Of a stretch of DNA of 9,437 nucleotides, positions 5,904 to 9,437 are shown one piece after another. Positions within the stretch are counted from its first letter, which is position 1, and each line of letters begins with the position of its first letter. This DNA comes from Candidatus Zymogenus sp. (GTDB taxonomy: Bacteria; Desulfobacterota; Zymogenia; Zymogenales; Zymogenaceae): NCBI GenBank assembly GCA_030613285.1, contig JAUWME010000056.1, forward strand, positions 1-9,437. The letters run 5' to 3'. Below the pieces are notes generated by a model. That model was not told the DNA's origin and searched no databases. It saw only the letters and a program-made list of their open reading frames with translations. A program made the position numbers and the translations under genes.

Positions 5904-7598
5904 ATGAAAAAAATATTCCTGATATGGTTGATCAAACTGCGGTCAACCTACAACGACCTTAAGAGAATGAATCGAGAAAAGGCGTTCAAACTCGTCCTGT
6001 TTTCCGGTGCCGGCCTTTTCTTTATCATATTTGTACACTACTTTTTCCTGAAAATAGTCAGATATGTTTTAAGCCCCGAATTCGGCATTGAGCTTGTGGG
6101 GGATGTTCTGATTACACAGCTTCTTTCCATGATAAACCTCACCCTTTTTTCGGTACTTGTCTTTTCAAACATCATAGCTTCCCTCTCAACGCTCTACATC
6201 TCAAAGGACTTAGACCTCCTTCTATCATCTCCTATAAAACACTCTGAGGTCTATGTGGCAAAATTTTTTCAGAGTGTCGTCAACAGCTCGTACATGGTGC
6301 TCGTCTTTGGGCTTCCAATATATTTTGCCCTTGGTCGTGCCTTTGGAGAGGGGATGAAATACTACCTCGTTATGGTTTCAATGTTTATCCCATTTGTTAT
6401 TATACCGGCGTCCATGGGAATTCTATTCACCATGCTCCTCATGCGTTTTTTTCCGGCCAAGAGGACTTACCAGATATTCACATTCATGGGGATGATCTTT
6501 GCCGCTGGCCTAATCATCTTCTTCAGGTTTCTGAGGCCGGAGACTCTCTATCGGGATATCACAGATACAGCGCAGCCGGTTTTTTTCGATCTTCTGGAAA
6601 CTATGAAAGTCCCCCAGTACCAGTTTCTGCCATCCACGTGGTTTACCCACGTAATTAACGACATGGTGGGAATTGAGAGCAATGTCTTTTGGCCAAACAT
6701 ATTGTTGCTCGTCTTTAGCGCGGTCATCTCCTTTGTTGCGGTATATTGTATTGCCAAGCGGATCTACTTTTCTGGGTTTTCCCAGGCCTTTGAGAGTAAG
6801 AAACGGGGCAGGCAGATGGATATCTTCAGGTTTTCGGTTTTTGACAGGTCGTTTAGATATTTTGAAACGCCCCAGAGGGCCGTACTTATAAAAGACCTGA
6901 AGACCTTTTTCAGAGATCCCACCCAGTGGTCTCAAATATTTCTCCTTGTTTCGCTCATCTTTATCTACCTCTTCAGTATACAGAGCATCCCCGCCGACAC
7001 ACTGTTTCTAAAAAACTTGACGTCGTTTCTAAATCTGGGACTTGCGGGGTTTATTATCTCCGCCCTTGCTGTGCGTTTTGTTTTTCCCACCACAAGCCTT
7101 GAGGGTGATGCCTACTGGATAATATTTTCATCACCTCTTTCGGTAAAGAAATTTTTGTGGGGGAAGTTTATCGTCTTTGTTATACCTATCATTTTTTTGG
7201 GAGAGCTTCTTATCGTTTCGTCAAACTTCATCTTAAGGGCCGACTTTTTCTTCATGATGCTCTCCACAATTACGATGTTTGTCATCTCACTGACCTTAAC
7301 GGCAATGGGGGTGGGGCTTGGGGCAATTTATCCCCGCTTCAAACACGAAAACTCCACCGAGATTGCCGGAAGTTTCGGGGGTATAATCTACATGATATCG
7401 AGCCTTATCTACGTGGGAATGACGGCGGTCATCCTTGCCAGACCGGTCTATTTCTATTTTATGGATAAACTCTATCCGGGGGCTTTTAGCTGGTGGAGTC
7501 TTCTGATATCAATTACAATCCTTATCTTGCTTAATATCTTTGCCTTTTTCTTCCCGATGTGGCGGGGGGTAAAAAACCTTGAGTCGATGGAGTTTTAA
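5904..7598 (+). CDS. ABC-2-like exporter permease, two-half, about 12 TM segments
   Basis: A 564-residue integral membrane protein. Hydrophobic segments lie near residues 29-51, 72-97, 125-143, 156-180, 190-208, 264-286, 343-359, 371-391, 420-440, 449-472, 490-513 and 531-550, about twelve in all. Two related blocks mark an internal duplication: DLDLLLSSPIKHSEVYVAKF (102-121) and YWIIFSSPLSVKKFLWGKF (404-422). The 'LLLSSP' block is typical of a group of large ABC exporter permeases in which two ABC-2 halves are fused, so one copy may suffice with an ATPase dimer. The loop at 290-342 is charged and probably cytoplasmic. ATG at 5904 has an in-frame TAA just before it and no Shine-Dalgarno; coupling through the upstream mini-ORF is possible. 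The partner is the ATPase upstream, and mutL starts one base after its stop. Transport direction is inferred as export; cargo unknown. Confidence 0.88.
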   Translation: MKKIFLIWLIKLRSTYNDLKRMNREKAFKLVLFSGAGLFFIIFVHYFFLKIVRYVLSPEFGIELVGDVLITQLLSMINLTLFSVLVFSNIIASLSTLYISKDLDLLLSSPIKHSEVYVAKFFQSVVNSSYMVLVFGLPIYFALGRAFGEGMKYYLVMVSMFIPFVIIPASMGILFTMLLMRFFPAKRTYQIFTFMGMIFAAGLIIFFRFLRPETLYRDITDTAQPVFFDLLETMKVPQYQFLPSTWFTHVINDMVGIESNVFWPNILLLVFSAVISFVAVYCIAKRIYFSGFSQAFESKKRGRQMDIFRFSVFDRSFRYFETPQRAVLIKDLKTFFRDPTQWSQIFLLVSLIFIYLFSIQSIPADTLFLKNLTSFLNLGLAGFIISALAVRFVFPTTSLEGDAYWIIFSSPLSVKKFLWGKFIVFVIPIIFLGELLIVSSNFILRADFFFMMLSTITMFVISLTLTAMGVGLGAIYPRFKHENSTEIAGSFGGIIYMISSLIYVGMTAVILARPVYFYFMDKLYPGAFSWWSLLISITILILLNIFAFFFPMWRGVKNLESMEF

Positions 7599-7599
7599 T

Positions 7600-9437
7600 A
7601 TGTCAGGTGTAGTCAAAGTACTGGATGTTAATCTCGTAAATCTCATCGCAGCAGGTGAGATTGTCGAGAGGCCCGCATCGGTGGTAAAGGAGTTGATCGA
7701 AAACTCCTTGGACGCTGGCGCATCGAGCATTAGTGTGGAGATTGTTCGGGGCGGTAAGAGACGAATAGTCGTAATCGATGACGGCATTGGGATGAGCAGA
7801 GACGACGCAGAGCTCTCTCTTGAACGTCACGCTACCAGCAAGATATCGGCCAGAGAAGACCTCATGGCAATCCACACCCTCGGCTTTCGGGGAGAGGCAC
7901 TTCCCAGCATCGCCTCCGTTTCGAGATTCAACCTTTTTACAAAAGAGAAGGACGCCAGAAAAGCCACGGATATATTAATCGAAGGTGGCAGGCAAAAACA
8001 TATTCGGGGGGCGGGGGTGCCTCCGGGGACAAGGATCGTCGTGGAAGACCTCTTCTTCTCTGTTCCGGCCAGAAGAAAATTCCTAAAAACCGACAAGACC
8101 GAATATTACCACGTCCTCGATGTTGTAAATAGAAATGCTCTTTCAAGGCCAGACGTCAGGTTTACTTTCATTTCAGATGGAAGGGAGATACTTAACACAC
8201 ACCACGGCAATTTGCGAGAAAGGTCAGGCGATATTTTGGGAAGAAAGATCTCTGATAAAATGGAGGAAATTCAGCATGAAGGGTCGGGAAGATGGGAGGG
8301 GATGGGGATTGGGTTGGTAGGGCTTGTTGGAAACCCTGAGGATACCAGAGCTTCCCAGTCAAACATATATCTGTACGTCAACGACAGGTTTGTAAAAGAC
8401 CGAGTGATGTTATCTGCAATCATGCAGGCGTATCGCGGTTTGACCTTTCGGGGGAAGTACCCGATCGTAGTCCTTTTTTTGCAAATCCCCTTCAGTGAGG
8501 TGGATGTTAACATCCACCCTGCAAAAACCGAGGTGAAGTTTCGGGATTCTGGGAGGATTCATAAAATAGTGAGCAGGGCCGTGGGTGATGCCATCGCGAA
8601 AGGTGGGGCTGTCAAGATGACCGGGGAGACCGGGGGGAAAACATTATATCCATATCCAGATTCAGATTCTGATTCAAAAGGTGGTTTCCAAAAAAGAGAC
8701 ACCTTTCCAAAAGATTCTAAATCCAATCAGCCACATTCCACAGCAACGACGTTTCGGCGAGGCGCGGACTTGGACAAAAGCAGCAATGTTCGCGAAGTGG
8801 CAAAAATCTATTACGATGAAGTGAGGGCCTCAAGGGAGGAGAGGCATAATAAATTGGGTTTTATTGGACAAGAATCCCCGCCTCCATTTACCACCGCGCC
8901 GTCATCTGGGGAGCTTTTCAAAAAGTGGGAGGGGTTGACGCTTCTGGGACAGGTGAAGAATACCTACATCGTGTTTGAAAACGAAGAGGGGCTTTTGATT
9001 ATTGATCAACACGCCGCCCACGAAAGGGTTGTCTATGAATGGTTGAAAGCCGGCCTTAAGGAAAGAAACATTCCGATGCAGCAGCTCCTGTTTCCAATAA
9101 AAATGGAGCTTCCTACAAAGGACTATGAGGTAGTAATCTCAAACATCGACAAGATAAACGATCTGGGGCTTGAGATTTCTGACTTTGGGAAGGGGACGGT
9201 TGTTGTCTCTTCAGTTCCGGGAATGTTCGAAGACAGCGATGTGGAGGGATTGATAGTTGAGATTGCAGAAGAGCTGAAGGATCACCCAAAAACCACAACG
9301 GCAGAATCAATCCGGGAAAAACTCCTTTTGGTAATGTCTTGCCACGGGGCAATCCGGGCGGGAAAGAAGCTCGAACCCAAAGAGATAAAGGCGCTTCTTG
9401 ATGAGATGGAAAGGACACCCCATTCAAACCGGTGTCC
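7600..9437 (+). CDS. mutL: DNA mismatch repair protein MutL (3' end cut by window edge)
   Basis: 612 complete codons are visible and the frame stays open to the edge. The N-terminal GHL ATPase carries ELIENSLDAGA (31-41), IDDGIGM (59-65), RHATSKI (76-82) and GFRGEAL (95-101); the transducer domain has NDRFVKD (261-267) and the diagnostic VDVNIHPAKTEVKF (301-314). A low-complexity linker (about 340-440) includes the run DSDSDS. The C-terminal dimerisation domain begins near 445 and carries DQHAAHERVVYE (469-480), an intact DQHA(X)2E(X)4E endonuclease motif. The visible end, RCP, sits where families have CPHGRP, so only a short tail is missing. Such MutL nicks DNA itself and is used where MutH is absent. 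ATG at 7600 has GGAG seven nt upstream and lies one base after the permease stop, suggesting coupling. Function is certain; the link to the transporter is probably only positional. Confidence 0.97.
   Translation, partial: MSGVVKVLDVNLVNLIAAGEIVERPASVVKELIENSLDAGASSISVEIVRGGKRRIVVIDDGIGMSRDDAELSLERHATSKISAREDLMAIHTLGFRGEALPSIASVSRFNLFTKEKDARKATDILIEGGRQKHIRGAGVPPGTRIVVEDLFFSVPARRKFLKTDKTEYYHVLDVVNRNALSRPDVRFTFISDGREILNTHHGNLRERSGDILGRKISDKMEEIQHEGSGRWEGMGIGLVGLVGNPEDTRASQSNIYLYVNDRFVKDRVMLSAIMQAYRGLTFRGKYPIVVLFLQIPFSEVDVNIHPAKTEVKFRDSGRIHKIVSRAVGDAIAKGGAVKMTGETGGKTLYPYPDSDSDSKGGFQKRDTFPKDSKSNQPHSTATTFRRGADLDKSSNVREVAKIYYDEVRASREERHNKLGFIGQESPPPFTTAPSSGELFKKWEGLTLLGQVKNTYIVFENEEGLLIIDQHAAHERVVYEWLKAGLKERNIPMQQLLFPIKMELPTKDYEVVISNIDKINDLGLEISDFGKGTVVVSSVPGMFEDSDVEGLIVEIAEELKDHPKTTTAESIREKLLLVMSCHGAIRAGKKLEPKEIKALLDEMERTPHSNRC

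Noticed and set aside
7509..8146. Several minus-strand open frames across the permease/mutL junction
   Set aside because: They lie opposite strongly supported genes and show no family features.
8659..8676. GATTCA/GATTCT hexamer triplet in mutL
   Set aside because: A short three-unit run encoding DSDSDS in the disordered linker, ordinary for MutL linkers.

Overview
The window comes from a Gram-negative bacterium: it encodes two pieces of the lipopolysaccharide export machine (LptB and an LptC-LptA-like protein). MutL carries the metal-endonuclease motif, so the host is not a MutH-type gammaproteobacterium. Moderate base composition, several TTG starts, the SDR/TetR pair and dispersed 'CTCCTCGCAATG' repeats would fit a deltaproteobacterial (Desulfobacterota-like) lineage. 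That placement is inference only, because no marker gene is present.

Layout. (1) Positions 5-1597, minus strand: a TetR/AcrR-type regulator followed by a short-chain dehydrogenase/reductase. A 15-bp palindrome upstream of the regulator is a candidate auto-operator, and a 25-bp near-perfect palindrome straddles the regulator's stop codon. (2) Positions 1598-2317: 720 bp with no convincing gene. It holds an array of degenerate 15-18-nt repeats (about 1711-1877) and a REP/MITE-like dispersed repeat with hairpins (about 2149-2253). (3) Positions 2318-4105, minus strand: a protein that joins an LptC-like and an LptA-like domain, with lptB starting directly after its stop codon. Together they supply the cytoplasmic ATPase and much of the periplasmic bridge for LPS export. 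(4) Positions 4106-4276: a divergent intergenic region with a strong sigma-70-type promoter facing right. (5) Positions 4277-9437, plus strand: an HD-domain phosphohydrolase, an ABC-2-type exporter ATPase, its large two-half membrane permease, and mutL, which runs off the right edge. The HD/ABC junction overlaps by 4 nt and the permease/mutL junction has a 1-nt gap, so these look like one operon. The ATPase and permease are separated by 134 nt containing a short imperfect duplication.

Most of the window is ordinary chromosomal housekeeping. The items most worth a second look are: the LptC-LptA fusion, with two in-frame A-runs in its linker where a -1 slip would give an LptC-only product; the promoter spaced so that the HD gene would be leaderless; and the two different repeat structures in the gene-free stretch.
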